Shown here: in pieces, positions 25,466 to 34,387 of the stretch
How the letters are laid out: every line of letters starts with the position of its first letter
Position numbering within the stretch: the stretch's first letter is position 1
NCBI GenBank assembly: GCA_965215295.1
Contig: OZ244045.1
Span: 558,001 to 622,000 of the forward strand
DNA from: HK1 sp965215295
GTDB lineage: Bacteria; Pseudomonadota; Gammaproteobacteria; HK1
Length of the DNA stretch: 64,000 nucleotides
Reading direction: 5' to 3'
Translations under genes and position numbers: made by a program
The notes under the pieces: model-generated
Database searches by the model: none
What the model saw: the letters and a program-made list of their open reading frames with translations, nothing else
What the model was told of the DNA's origin: nothing

Positions 25466-26034
25466 GCCGGGGCTCGGCGGGACACGGTCCGCGTGATGCC
25501 GAGCACCGCGGCGTCGGCCATCATGGTGTCGATGACGTAGCTCGCGATCTCGGCCGGCGAGTTCAGATCGAGCATGGGCAGGGAGACCGGCGCGTCGAGG
25601 GGAGTGTCGGTCGCGATCGCGACGATCGTGTCGTCGCACGGGTGCAGCAGAGGCCGGCCGAAGCCCGGACGGTGGAGCTCGATCTTCGGGAACCGCTCGT
25701 GCTTGAACCCCTCGACCAGGATCAGGTCGAGCAGCTCCTGATCGAGCTCCAGCAGCACCTCGTCGAGCGGCGGCTCGCGGTCGGCGGGCCGCTCCACCAT
25801 CAGCGCCCACCGGCGGCGCGACGAGATCAGCATCTGCGCCGCCCCCGCCTTGCGCAGCTCGTAGCTGTCCTTTCCGGGGGTGTCGACGTCGAAGTCGTGG
25901 TGCGCGTGCTTGATCATCCCCACCCGGATCCCGCGCCCGGCGAGGATGGGCAGGAGCCGGCGCAGGAGCGTCGTCTTGCCGGTGCCGCTCCAAGCGGCGA
26001 AGCCGAGAATCGGAATGTGCGCGTTGGTCAGCAC
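25462..26034 (-). CDS. mobB: molybdopterin-guanine dinucleotide biosynthesis protein MobB
   Basis: 190-residue P-loop GTPase accessory for MGD synthesis. Walker A is GFAAWSGTGKTTLLRRL near residue 10, followed by KHAHHDFDVDTPGKDSYELRKAGA, the MobB signature, and LILVEGFKHERFPKIELHR. I choose the GTG at 26034, preceded by AGGA; the longer frame upstream lies over mobA and is not conserved. It sits 14 bases after the mobA stop and overlaps the moeA start. Confidence 0.92.
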   Translation of the reverse strand: MLTNAHIPILGFAAWSGTGKTTLLRRLLPILAGRGIRVGMIKHAHHDFDVDTPGKDSYELRKAGAAQMLISSRRRWALMVERPADREPPLDEVLLELDQELLDLILVEGFKHERFPKIELHRPGFGRPLLHPCDDTIVAIATDTPLDAPVSLPMLDLNSPAEIASYVIDTMMADAAVLGITRTVSRRAPA

Positions 26035-26048
26035 CGGTGGGCGTCCTG

Positions 26049-26669
26049 TCAGGGTTGCGCGGCGCGCCGCGCCAGCCGTCGTTCCAGGCGGTCGCGCTCC
26101 CGCGGCGTGTTGACGTTGAGGAACGTGTCGAGGATATCCGAGAAATCCGCGGTCACCGTATGCCGGGTCGCATACCAGGCGTCGATCTTGCGCTCTCCCG
26201 CGGCGAGGAAGGCGAGCAGGTCCGGCAGCAGGCCGCGCGTGAGCAGGGCGAACACCGGCTGCATGCGCCCGCCGTCGTGCGCGACCGCGATCTCGGCGCC
26301 GGCGCGGGCCATCGCCGCATGCAGCCGCGGTCCGAGCTCGTCCGTGACGAGCGGCGAGTCGCACGGCGCGGTGAGCAGCAGCCGGGTCGCCGACGCCTCC
26401 AGCGCGCTCGCCATCCCCGCGAGCGGTCCGGCGAAGTCGCCGACCGTGTCGGCGATGACGCGGCATCCGGTGATCGCGCGGTACGCGCCGACATTGCGGT
26501 TGGCGTTGACGATGACTTCCGCGGTCTGCGGCCGGAGCGCGTCGATGGTGTGTGCGACCATGGGCTGTCCCGCGACCTCGACCAGGCCCTTGTCCTCGCC
26601 GCCCATGCGCCGGGCCCTGCCGCCCGCGAGCACGACCGCGGTGATCTCGGCTCGCGGGTAGGGCGTCAT
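26049..26669 (-). CDS. mobA: molybdenum cofactor guanylyltransferase MobA
   Basis: 206 residues; attaches GMP to Mo-molybdopterin to form the MGD cofactor used by formate dehydrogenase. N-terminal nucleotidyltransferase signature AVVLAGGRARRMGGEDKGL, then ITGCRVIADTVGDFAGPLAGMASAL and LLTAPCDSPLV, then QPVFALLTRGLLPDLLAFL and a C-terminal FLNVNTPRE that is typical of MobA. ATG at 26669. First gene of the operon mobA-mobB-moeA-moaB; divergent from the Rieske oxygenase gene with a 247-base gap. Confidence 0.94.
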   Translation of the reverse strand: MTPYPRAEITAVVLAGGRARRMGGEDKGLVEVAGQPMVAHTIDALRPQTAEVIVNANRNVGAYRAITGCRVIADTVGDFAGPLAGMASALEASATRLLLTAPCDSPLVTDELGPRLHAAMARAGAEIAVAHDGGRMQPVFALLTRGLLPDLLAFLAAGERKIDAWYATRHTVTADFSDILDTFLNVNTPRERDRLERRLARRAAQP

Positions 26670-26916
26670 GCCGCGGACCGGATGGCGGGGACCGGCGCCG
26701 CCGCGCCGGCCGGACCCGGAAGAGAGTGTTCCGGCGTGGACATTCGGTGGTTCGCCCGGTGGTTCCGTTCGTCGAAATGTTGAGTCATTCCTCGGGAAAT
26801 GGCTACAAGCGGTCCCGCGCCGGCCGCGCGGCTCTTTCCGTGCACCGGAGCGCACGGCATGATCGGGACCGCTCCTCGCATCGGCCGATGGTGGAAGACG
26901 ACATGTGGAAGGCGAC

Positions 26917-28059
26917 ATGACGGGGCGTTTGACGCAGCAGCAACTGGGGCACGCGGGCGCGGGCTACGACCCCGTCGCGGCCCGGTCCGCCTCGATCGGC
27001 GCGGACTGCTACACGGACCCGGGGTATCTCGAAGCCGAGCGCGAGCAGATCTTTCACCGAAGCTGGCAGTACCTGTGCCACGAGGAGGCGCTGCGCGAGC
27101 CGGGCCGCTACGTGGCCGCCCGCGTCCAGGACCGGAGCATCGTCGCGGTTCGCGGCCACGACGGGGTGCTGCGCGCCTTCTACAACGTGTGCAGGCACCG
27201 CGGGCACGAGCTGCTGGAGGGCGCCGGCAGGACGAGGCTCATCACCTGCCCCTACCACGCGTGGGTCTACGATCTCGACGGCCGCCTGCACCGGGCGCGC
27301 CGCTCGGAGCTGATCGAGGACTTCGATCCGGACCGGATATTCCTCGCTCCGGTGCGGGTCGAGGTGTTCCGCCATCTCGTGTTCGTGAACCTGGACCCGC
27401 GGGCGCGGCCGCTCGCGGAGCAGGCGGGGGACTTGGCCCGCGAAGTGGCGAAGTACGCCCCGGACCTCGGCGCGCTCACCTTCGCGCATCGCCTGACCTA
27501 TACCGTGCGCGCCAACTGGAAGGCGGTGGTGGACAACTTCCTCGAGTGCTACCACTGCCCGGTCGCGCACCGGGACTTCGTGACCCTGGTGGAGATGGAC
27601 ACCTACAAGGTCGCCACGCACGGAATCTGGTCCAGCCACATGGCGCGGGCCGGACGCCGCGGCAACCGGGCCTACGGCGTCGCGCAAGCGAGCGTGACCG
27701 ACCACGCGGTGTGGTACCTGTGGCCGAACACGACCCTCATGCGCTATCCCGGCCGCGGAAACTTCATGGTCTGGCGGTTCATTCCGGTCGGCCCCGAGGA
27801 GACGTACGAGGAGTTCGACTTCTTCTTCGAGAGTGCGCCGCCGGTGGAGGAGGAGATGGAGGCGATTCGATTCATCGACGAGGTGCTTCAGCCCGAGGAC
27901 ATCGGCCTGGTCGAGAGCGTGCAGCGCGGCATGCGGACCCCGGCGTTCGAGCGCGGACGCTACCTTGTGGACCCGGACGGATCGGGCCTGAGCGAGCACG
28001 CGGTGCACCACTTCCACGGGCTCGTTCTCGAAGCCTATCGCCGGGCCGGTGCGTCATGA
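26917..28059 (+). CDS. Rieske-type ring-hydroxylating oxygenase alpha subunit
   Basis: 380 residues. Rieske [2Fe-2S] ligands C-x-H and C-x2-H occur in YNVCRHRGHE and ITCPYHAWVYDLDG; the catalytic mononuclear iron site is in DNFLECYHCPVAHRDF, with bridging residues as in choline/carnitine/glycine-betaine monooxygenase relatives. C-terminal EEFDFFFE and EDIGLVESVQRGMR are also typical of that group, so an N-demethylating or quaternary-amine substrate is a reasonable guess, not shown. The ATG at 26917 follows GGAAGG; a GTG at 26905 is possible. Its stop overlaps the ATG of the next SDR gene, so both act together. The reductase partner is not adjacent. Confidence 0.9.
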   Translation: MTGRLTQQQLGHAGAGYDPVAARSASIGADCYTDPGYLEAEREQIFHRSWQYLCHEEALREPGRYVAARVQDRSIVAVRGHDGVLRAFYNVCRHRGHELLEGAGRTRLITCPYHAWVYDLDGRLHRARRSELIEDFDPDRIFLAPVRVEVFRHLVFVNLDPRARPLAEQAGDLAREVAKYAPDLGALTFAHRLTYTVRANWKAVVDNFLECYHCPVAHRDFVTLVEMDTYKVATHGIWSSHMARAGRRGNRAYGVAQASVTDHAVWYLWPNTTLMRYPGRGNFMVWRFIPVGPEETYEEFDFFFESAPPVEEEMEAIRFIDEVLQPEDIGLVESVQRGMRTPAFERGRYLVDPDGSGLSEHAVHHFHGLVLEAYRRAGAS

Positions 28060-28847
28060 GCGCGGTGCGCGAGGGGTACCTCGACGGCAAGGTCGCGATC
28101 GTCACCGGCGGCTGCGGCGGCATCGGCACCGCCGTCTGCGCGCGCTTCGCCGCGGAGGGTGCGGCGGTCTACGCGACCGGCATCTCGGAGCCCGCGGGCG
28201 AGCCGGCATCCGGCGTCGTCTTCCACCACCACGACGTGACCCGCGAGGAGAGCACGGTGGCGCTGATGGCCCGCGTGGAGCGCGAACACGGCGCCCTGCA
28301 CGTGCTCGTCAACGCGGCCGGTATCGAGATCGAGAAGACCGTCGAGCGGACCTCGCTCGACGAGTGGAACCGCATCTTCGCGGTCAACGTGACCGGCACC
28401 TTCCTGGCCTCGAAGCACGCGCTGCCCCTGATGCGCAAGGCCGGCGGCGGCTCGATCATCAACTTCGGCTCCTACGACGGCTTCATCGCCGATCCCGACC
28501 TCGCCGCCTACTGCGCGACCAAGGGGGCGGTGCATGCGCTGACGCGCGCGATGGCCTGCGATCACGGACCCGAGAACATCCGCGTCAACGCGATCTGTCC
28601 CGGCTACGTGGACACGCCGATGCTGGAGAGCTTCTTCGGCTCGATGGGCGGCGACGAGGGTCCCGGGAACGAGGGCTTCGTGAAGGAGGAGGCGCGCCGC
28701 GTTCACCCGCTGCGGCGCTACGGTACGCCCGAGGACATGGCGAACCTCGTCAACTGGCTGGCCGGCGACGAGGCGCGCTACGCGTCGGGGCAGCTCTGGG
28801 TCCTCGACGGCGGCCTCTCGGCCCAAGTTCAGCAGATGCGGATCTGA
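28056..28847 (+). CDS. short-chain dehydrogenase/reductase
   Basis: 263 residues of classical SDR type: cofactor motif VTGGCGGIG, NAAG (LVNAAGIEIEK), catalytic Ser-Tyr-Lys in NFGSYDG...AAYCATKGA (Tyr-x3-Lys), and the PGYVDTPML loop. An NAD(P)-dependent alcohol or hydroxyacid dehydrogenase. It starts in an ATGA overlap with the Rieske oxygenase stop, so it is probably the next step of the same pathway. A perfect 10-bp inverted repeat begins right after its stop codon. Confidence 0.92.
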   Translation: MSAVREGYLDGKVAIVTGGCGGIGTAVCARFAAEGAAVYATGISEPAGEPASGVVFHHHDVTREESTVALMARVEREHGALHVLVNAAGIEIEKTVERTSLDEWNRIFAVNVTGTFLASKHALPLMRKAGGGSIINFGSYDGFIADPDLAAYCATKGAVHALTRAMACDHGPENIRVNAICPGYVDTPMLESFFGSMGGDEGPGNEGFVKEEARRVHPLRRYGTPEDMANLVNWLAGDEARYASGQLWVLDGGLSAQVQQMRI

Positions 28848-28891
28848 GCCGTCCCGGCGCCGGCCCGGGGCCAGGACGATTCCGGGACGGC
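28848..28891 (+). terminator. inverted repeat directly after the SDR stop
   Basis: GCCGTCCCGG (28848-28857) pairs perfectly with CCGGGACGGC (28882-28891) around a 24-base GC-rich loop. No T-run; candidate transcript end of the oxygenase-SDR pair. Confidence 0.4.
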
Positions 28892-29140
28892 CCGGCCTGC
28901 GCGTGTCCGGGCCGCCCCGGCGCCGGCCGGGGCTCCGCCCGCCGGCGGCGCCCGGTTTCTTCCGCTCGCGCCACTCGCCCGGCGGACAAGGAATCGGCCC
29001 TGCGGAGCTGCGTGGCGGAGCGGTCTTCGGCGCCTGAATGGTGGTAGCATCGCGGCATCGTCCAACGTTCGGAATGGCGTCACCGCCGGCCGAATCCGGG
29101 GCGGGAACGAGAGGCCCGAATCCCAACGGAGCCACCGTCG

Positions 29141-29347
29141 ATGAACGAAGAGACATTCAACCTGCAGATCCGCAAGTTCCTGAAGAAGGTCGGAGTCACC
29201 TCGCAGCGCGAGATCGAGAAGGCGGTTCGGGACGCGATTGCCTCCGGTGTCCTGGCGGGGGACGAGAAGGTCCGGGCCTCGGTCACCCTGAAGCTGCCGG
29301 ATCTCGGGGTCGAGCTCGACATCGACGACGACATCGCCCTCGACTGA
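29141..29347 (+). CDS. DUF6494 family small protein
   Basis: 68 residues matching the small conserved family I know as DUF6494: MNEETFNLQIRKFLKKVGVTSQ, REIEKAVRDAI and a C-terminal acidic LDIDDDIALD. No signal peptide or membrane segment; function unknown. GGAG lies 11 bases upstream of the ATG. It stands alone between an SDR gene and a class II aldolase gene. Confidence 0.8.
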   Translation: MNEETFNLQIRKFLKKVGVTSQREIEKAVRDAIASGVLAGDEKVRASVTLKLPDLGVELDIDDDIALD

Positions 29348-29423
29348 CCGCCGTCCGGCCGCCTCCGGCGAGCGGGCGGGCCCGGGTCGTCACGCGCCAC
29401 CACGAAGGTTCCAGGAGCGGACC

Positions 29424-30176
29424 ATGGCATCGATACAGCCGATCCACCCCGCGAAGTTCCCGGAAGAGGAATGGGACGTGCGCCGCAACCTCGCGGCCTG
29501 CTACCGCGCGTTCGTCAAGTTCGGATGGACGGACCTCATCCATACCCACATCTCCGCCCGCCATCCCACCGACGAGGGCTGCTACCTCATCAACCCCTAC
29601 GGCCTGCTCTTCGACGAGATCACCGCGTCGAACCTGATCGTGGTCGACTTCGACGGCAACGTGGTGCGAGGCGACCACCCCTACAACGATGCCGGCCACG
29701 CGATCCACAGCGTCGTGCTGATGAGGCGCCCCGACGTGAACTGGGTGCTGCACTCGCATACCCGGGCCGGCATGGCGGTCTCGTGCATGAAGGGCGGGCT
29801 ACTCCCGCTCACCCAGCAGGCGATGCTCTTCGACGGGCGGATCTCGTATCACGAGTACGACCATCAGGCGGTGGGGTCCGAGGAGTGCGAGCGGCTCGCC
29901 GCGGATCTCGGGAGCAACAACGCCATCATCCTCCACAACCACGGGCTGCTCACGTGCGCTCCGACCGTCGCGGAAGCGTTCACCCTGCTCTACAACCTGG
30001 AGAATGCGTGCAAGGTGCAGGTCGACGTGCTCCGCTCGCGGGTGGAGACCATCCTGCCCAGGCCCGAGGCGGTCGCGAAGCTGGCGGCGGCCGACAGCGC
30101 CGGCAGTGGCGGCGCCCTCGAGTGGTCGGCGGTGGTGCGTTCCCTCGAACGCAGCGATCCCTCCTTCAGGACCTGA
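29424..30176 (+). CDS. class II aldolase/adducin family protein
   Basis: 250 residues. The metal-binding histidines typical of the fold are in LHSHTRAGMAV and LHNHGLLT; the N-terminal KFGWTDLIHTHISARHP and YLINPYGLLFDEITASNL blocks are those of the large adducin-like subgroup found in many proteobacteria. Members are aldolases or epimerases, but this subgroup lacks a firmly known substrate. AGGAG lies 8 bases before the ATG. A very strong hairpin follows the gene. Confidence 0.88.
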   Translation: MASIQPIHPAKFPEEEWDVRRNLAACYRAFVKFGWTDLIHTHISARHPTDEGCYLINPYGLLFDEITASNLIVVDFDGNVVRGDHPYNDAGHAIHSVVLMRRPDVNWVLHSHTRAGMAVSCMKGGLLPLTQQAMLFDGRISYHEYDHQAVGSEECERLAADLGSNNAIILHNHGLLTCAPTVAEAFTLLYNLENACKVQVDVLRSRVETILPRPEAVAKLAAADSAGSGGALEWSAVVRSLERSDPSFRT

Positions 30177-30193
30177 CGCCACGCCGGTTGCCG

Positions 30194-30232
30194 CCCGCTC
30201 CGGGCGCATCGTCGCGATGCGCCCGGAGCGGG
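30194..30232. terminator. 18-bp perfect hairpin between convergent genes
   Basis: CCCGCTCCGGGCGCATCG (30194-30211) and its exact complement at 30215-30232 flank a 3-base loop. It lies between the convergent aldolase-family and fdhD genes and could stop transcription from both sides, although T-runs are lacking. Confidence 0.6.
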
Positions 30233-30258
30233 TCCTCACCACCGGGAGGAGTCGGACT

Positions 30259-31134
30259 TCAGGCGCTCGTGGCGACCGTGGTCGCCGCCGGACGGCGTTC
30301 GGGGACGGCGTCGAACTCGATCCGGTCGGCGCCGTTGTAGACGAGGAAATGTCGGCCCTTCGCGCGCGCCACCATGATCATCCCGAGGTCTTCCGCCAGC
30401 TCCAGCCCCATGTGCGTCACCCCGGAGCGCGAGAGGATCGCGGGGATGCCCATGTGCGCCGCCTTCATCACGATCTCGGAGGTGAGCCTTCCGGTCGTGT
30501 AGAAGACCTTGTCCGGGCCGGTCACGCGGTCGAGCCACATCAGCCCCGAGATGGCGTCGGCCGCGTTGTGCCGTCCGACGTCCTCGATGAAGGTGACGAT
30601 CCCGGTGCCGTGGCACAACGCGCAGCCGTGCACGGCTCCCGCCTGCCGGTAGATCTCGTTGTACGAGGCGATCGACTTGAGCAGGCCGTAGATGCCCGAC
30701 TGGGTGAGACGGACTTCCGGAAGCCGCATCTCGTAGAGCTTGTCGAGGGTGCAACTGAACACCGTCCCCTGGCCGCAGCCGGTGGTCACGGTGCGCTTGG
30801 AGAGCTTCTGCTCCCAGTCGGTGATGCCCCGGCCCGCGAACGTCGATACGTTGGCCTGTTCGCGCTCCCAGTCGACCTCGACCGAGCGGATGTCCTCGAT
30901 GTTCTCGATGAGCCGCTGGTTGCGGAGGTAGCCCAGGGTGAGGGCCTCGGGCCAGGTGCCGAGGGTCATCAGCGTCACGACCTCCCGGTCGTCGACCTTG
31001 ATGGTGAGCGGGAACTCTCCGGCCACGCGCAGATCGCGGGCGCCGCCGTACTCGTCGACGGCGCGGACCGCGTGGGTGGGGGCGAGCCCCGCCTGGGTCA
31101 TCGCGGGGCGGTAGGGCCGGGTGCCGGAGTCCAT
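30259..31134 (-). CDS. fdhD: formate dehydrogenase accessory sulfurtransferase FdhD
   Basis: 291 residues. FdhD moves sulfur from IscS to the Mo/W-bis-MGD cofactor and is needed for active formate dehydrogenase. Motifs: EFPLTIKVDDREV, TLGTWPEALTLGYL, FYTTGRLTSEIVMKAAHMGIPAILSRSG and HFLVYNGADRI. The CxxC segment of E. coli FdhD is represented by TTGCGQGT, so only one of the two cysteines is kept; a further HGCALCHGTG stretch follows around residue 170. ATG at 31134. Divergent from the DUF3305-fdh gene cluster it serves, sharing a 150-base intergenic region. Confidence 0.93.
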   Translation of the reverse strand: MDSGTRPYRPAMTQAGLAPTHAVRAVDEYGGARDLRVAGEFPLTIKVDDREVVTLMTLGTWPEALTLGYLRNQRLIENIEDIRSVEVDWEREQANVSTFAGRGITDWEQKLSKRTVTTGCGQGTVFSCTLDKLYEMRLPEVRLTQSGIYGLLKSIASYNEIYRQAGAVHGCALCHGTGIVTFIEDVGRHNAADAISGLMWLDRVTGPDKVFYTTGRLTSEIVMKAAHMGIPAILSRSGVTHMGLELAEDLGMIMVARAKGRHFLVYNGADRIEFDAVPERRPAATTVATSA

Positions 31135-31284
31135 GGTCCTGCGTCTCGGTCGTCCGGCCCGGAGTATACGCAAGCCGCGGCGGTTCCGGTTTCGCCGCCG
31201 CGGCCCCTTCGGGTACCGGGCACGTCGGGCATGTTATGTTTGCCCGCCATCTTCGGTGGCTCGTTGAAGGCGGTCCGACGATCG

Positions 31285-31836
31285 ATGTCCGGCGAGAGCA
31301 ATGCTCGGAAATCGCTCCGCATCCCGGTGTCGGTGGTGCTGGAGCGGCGTATCGCGCGGGTCGGGCCGTGGTCGCAGGCGCAGTGGGAAGCGGTCGCGGT
31401 GGTGGCGGGCGAGGAGGTCGTTTCCGAACGGGGCTCGGCGATGCTCGTGCATGAGGACGACGAGTGCCGGCGCTACCTGTGGCCGGGCCTCGTGGTGGAG
31501 CTGTTCCCGGACGGCTGCGAGAGCTACTGGTACAACCTGCTGAGCGAGCGGCCTTCCCTGTTCGTGGTGTGCTTCGAGAGGGACGAGGACGAGGAGGGCG
31601 GGATCGAGCTCGTTCCGGCAATCGTCACCGCGAGCCAGGACGAGGCGAACGCGCACCTGGAGTCCGACGATCCGGTCTACTCCGTTCCGATGCCCGAGAA
31701 GCTGGTCGAGTGGGTGGAGCGCTACGTCGTCGAGAACTACGAGCCGGAGGTCAAGAAGAAGCGCAAGCGCGCGGACTGGGCACGGGAGTCGGAGGACACT
31801 GCACGTGAACGCAAGGGACCGCGGCGTCTCCACTGA
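31285..31836 (+). CDS. DUF3305 protein of the formate dehydrogenase cluster
   Basis: 183 residues; core begins LRIPVSVVLERRIARVGPWSQAQWEAV and contains LWPGLVVELFPDGCESYWYNLLSERPSLFVVC and a C-terminal MPEKLVEWVERYVVENYEP, all diagnostic of DUF3305. Function unknown; the family is typically found beside DUF3306 and formate dehydrogenase genes, as here. ATG at 31285. The stop lies 31 bases inside the next gene, so expression is coupled. Confidence 0.88.
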   Translation: MSGESNARKSLRIPVSVVLERRIARVGPWSQAQWEAVAVVAGEEVVSERGSAMLVHEDDECRRYLWPGLVVELFPDGCESYWYNLLSERPSLFVVCFERDEDEEGGIELVPAIVTASQDEANAHLESDDPVYSVPMPEKLVEWVERYVVENYEPEVKKKRKRADWARESEDTARERKGPRRLH

Positions 31837-32494
31837 GACCACCGCGGCCGGCGACGCCGAAGGGCCGTTGCGGCGCTGGGCACGGCGCAAGCGCGCCGTC
31901 GCTCGCGAGAAGGAGGCGGCGGGCGAGGCGCAGCGGCGCGACGTTTCCCGCCGCCCGTTCGAAGCGGAGCGTGACGGTGGCGGATCGGCGGGCGATGCGT
32001 CCGGGGCGGTCATCGTCGAGGAGAAGGTCCTGACCGACGAGGACATGCCGTCCCTCGACAGCCTCGACCCGGACAGCGACTACAGCGGTTTCCTCTCGTC
32101 GGGCGTCAGCGAGGGACTGCGCCGGCGCGCCCTGCGCAAGCTGTTCTCCAGCGCGGTGTTCAACGTCCCCGACGGGCTCGACGACTACGACGACGACTTC
32201 ACGTCGTTCGCGGCGCTCGGGGACATCGTGACGTCCGACATGAAGCACCAGGCGGAGATGGAAGCGGAGCGCGCGAAGCAGGCGCGGGCCCGCGCGGAGT
32301 CGGCAACCGGACTCGAGGACGAATCCCGCGGAGCCGAAGAAGCCGAAGAAGTGGAAGGAGCCGAAGAGGCCGAAGGAGCCGAAGACGAGCGGCTCGCGGA
32401 CGCGGGCGATGACGCCGCGGAGCACCGCCCGCCCGCACCGACCGGCGCCGAAGCGCCCGCGGACCCCGGCAAGACGGACCACCGGACAACATGA
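31805..32494 (+). CDS. DUF3306 protein of the formate dehydrogenase cluster
   Basis: 229 residues beginning at a GTG. Conserved core is DMPSLDSLDPDSDYSGFLSSGVSEGLRRRALRKLF followed by FNVPDGLDDYDDD. The N-terminus is basic and the C-terminal third is low-complexity Glu/Ala (a GCCGAAGA-type codon repeat near 32330-32390), so length varies here. Function unknown. It overlaps DUF3305 by 32 bases and the polyferredoxin gene by an ATGA. Confidence 0.85.
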   Translation: MNARDRGVSTETTAAGDAEGPLRRWARRKRAVAREKEAAGEAQRRDVSRRPFEAERDGGGSAGDASGAVIVEEKVLTDEDMPSLDSLDPDSDYSGFLSSGVSEGLRRRALRKLFSSAVFNVPDGLDDYDDDFTSFAALGDIVTSDMKHQAEMEAERAKQARARAESATGLEDESRGAEEAEEVEGAEEAEGAEDERLADAGDDAAEHRPPAPTGAEAPADPGKTDHRTT

Positions 32495-34179
32495 GCGAGA
32501 CGGATTCCGGAACCGGCGCGCTTGAAGGCAACGCGCTCGAAGGCGATTTGCCGGTCACGACCGTGGACGGCGCCGCGCGCGGCCGCGCACTCTCCGAGGC
32601 GCGCAACGCCGCCACCGCTCCGACCGGTCTCGTGAGCTATGCGTCGTCCGGGCGGCTCGCGCTCGTCGGCTCGATGGCCGAGTCGTCGGCGGTGGCCGAA
32701 CGGATCGGGGATGCGCTCGAGACGGTGATCGTCGCTCCGCCCGGCGACGACTCCGGGGACCGCGGCACGACGCGCGTCATCCACGCCGACGTCACCGAAG
32801 TCGATGGACATCTCGGCGCCTTCGCGCTCTGCGCCGAAGGCGACGGCGCGCCGGTCGTCGTCGCCCCGTCACCCCTTACGGGGGGCAAGCCGTTCGACAT
32901 CGTGGTCGACCTGCGACGCGAACCGGCCGTGACGCACGAAGTCCTTCCGCCCGGGTACTTCGCGCCGCGTGGCGACGAGGCGGCGCTGGAGGTGGCGATC
33001 GAACAGGCGGCGGCCCTTGTCGGCGAGTTCGAGAAGCCCCGCTACTTCGGCTACGACCCGAACATCTGCGCGCACGGCGCGTCCGGCATCCGCGGGTGCA
33101 CGCGCTGTCTCGACGCCTGCCCGACCGGCGCCATCCGCTCGATCGGCGAGCGCGTCGAGGTCGATCCGTACCTCTGTCAGGGCGCGGGGGTCTGCGCGAG
33201 CGCGTGTCCGACCGGGGCGATGACGTACGCGTATCCGCCGCCGGACGGTCAGCTCGCGGCGTTGCGCGTGGCCTTGGTCGCGTACCGGGAAGCCGGAGGA
33301 CGGGCGCCGACGCTTCTGGTTCACGACGCGGAAGCGGGCGCGCAAGGGTGGGCGCGGGTCGCGGGCGAAGCGCCCGAATCGGTGATCCCGTGGGAAGTGG
33401 AGGAGGTCGGGTCGATCGGGATGGATGCCTGGGTGGCGTCCATCGCGTGGGGGGCGCGGGTCGTGATGCACGCACCGGAACCGGTGCCGGGGTCCGTCCG
33501 GCGTGAGCTGGGCCTGCAGATCGAAGTCACCCGTTCCATTCTCGGGTCGATGGGCTATCCGCCGGCGCTGCTTGCGCTCGTTGCGCAGGACGACGCGCTC
33601 GGCTCCGTCCTCGGCGCGGTGCTCGCGCCCGCCACCGACCCGCCGGCCACGTTCGCACCGTCCGGAGAGAAGCGCACCGACATCCGTCTCGCGCTCGATC
33701 ACCTCCACGACCACGCGCCGCGGCGCCCCGATGTCGCCGATCTCCCGCCCGCCGCGCCGTTCGGCACGGTCGAGGCCGACCGCGACGCCTGCACCCTGTG
33801 CATGGCATGCGTGTCGGTCTGCCCCGCATCGGCCCTGCAGGCGGGGGGTGACGAGCCGCGCCTCTCGTTCATCGAGATGAACTGCGTGCAGTGCGGCCTG
33901 TGCGAGCGGGCGTGCCCCGAGTCCTGCATCACCCGCAGCCCGCGCTACCTCTTCGACCGCGAAGCGAGGCGTCGCCCGCGCACCCTCAACGAGGACCGGC
34001 CTTTCCACTGCGTGAGCTGCGGCAAGGTGTTCGGCACCACTTCGGTGGTGATGCGCATGCAGGAGCGGCTCGCGGACCACTCCATGTTCCAGGCGCCGGG
34101 CGCTCTGGCGCGACTGAGGATGTGCGAGGACTGCCGGGTCAAGGACATGTTCAGGAGCGAGATCCATCCGCGGGAATGA
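32491..34179 (+). CDS. polyferredoxin-like 4Fe-4S protein of the fdh cluster
   Basis: 562 residues without signal peptide, so cytoplasmic. Two pairs of 4Fe-4S motifs are visible: CTRCLDACPTGA with CQGAGVCASACPTGA (about 205-245), and CTLCMACVSVCPASA with CVQCGLCERACPESC (about 430-485). A C-terminal CVSCGKVF...CEDCRVKDMF unit looks like a zinc or iron site. This protein is usual in formate dehydrogenase clusters of proteobacteria, probably carrying electrons during maturation or to another partner; the exact role is unknown. Its ATG overlaps the DUF3306 stop. Confidence 0.88.
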   Translation: MSETDSGTGALEGNALEGDLPVTTVDGAARGRALSEARNAATAPTGLVSYASSGRLALVGSMAESSAVAERIGDALETVIVAPPGDDSGDRGTTRVIHADVTEVDGHLGAFALCAEGDGAPVVVAPSPLTGGKPFDIVVDLRREPAVTHEVLPPGYFAPRGDEAALEVAIEQAAALVGEFEKPRYFGYDPNICAHGASGIRGCTRCLDACPTGAIRSIGERVEVDPYLCQGAGVCASACPTGAMTYAYPPPDGQLAALRVALVAYREAGGRAPTLLVHDAEAGAQGWARVAGEAPESVIPWEVEEVGSIGMDAWVASIAWGARVVMHAPEPVPGSVRRELGLQIEVTRSILGSMGYPPALLALVAQDDALGSVLGAVLAPATDPPATFAPSGEKRTDIRLALDHLHDHAPRRPDVADLPPAAPFGTVEADRDACTLCMACVSVCPASALQAGGDEPRLSFIEMNCVQCGLCERACPESCITRSPRYLFDREARRRPRTLNEDRPFHCVSCGKVFGTTSVVMRMQERLADHSMFQAPGALARLRMCEDCRVKDMFRSEIHPRE

Positions 34180-34387
34180 CTCGAACCGACTCCGGCCGGG
34201 ATCGGATGCGAACCGGAAACCGGCCGTGAAGACGAGAGCATTCGGTATTCGTCTGGACATTGCCCCGGAGATGGTTCAGTATATTCTCAGGATCTTCCTC
34301 AACGCTCTCGTGTCAGCCGGGTTTGGAGTCGGCGGCAAGGCTCCCGACAGTTGTTCACCGGTTGCCCGCGGATGATTCGGAGCAGCG

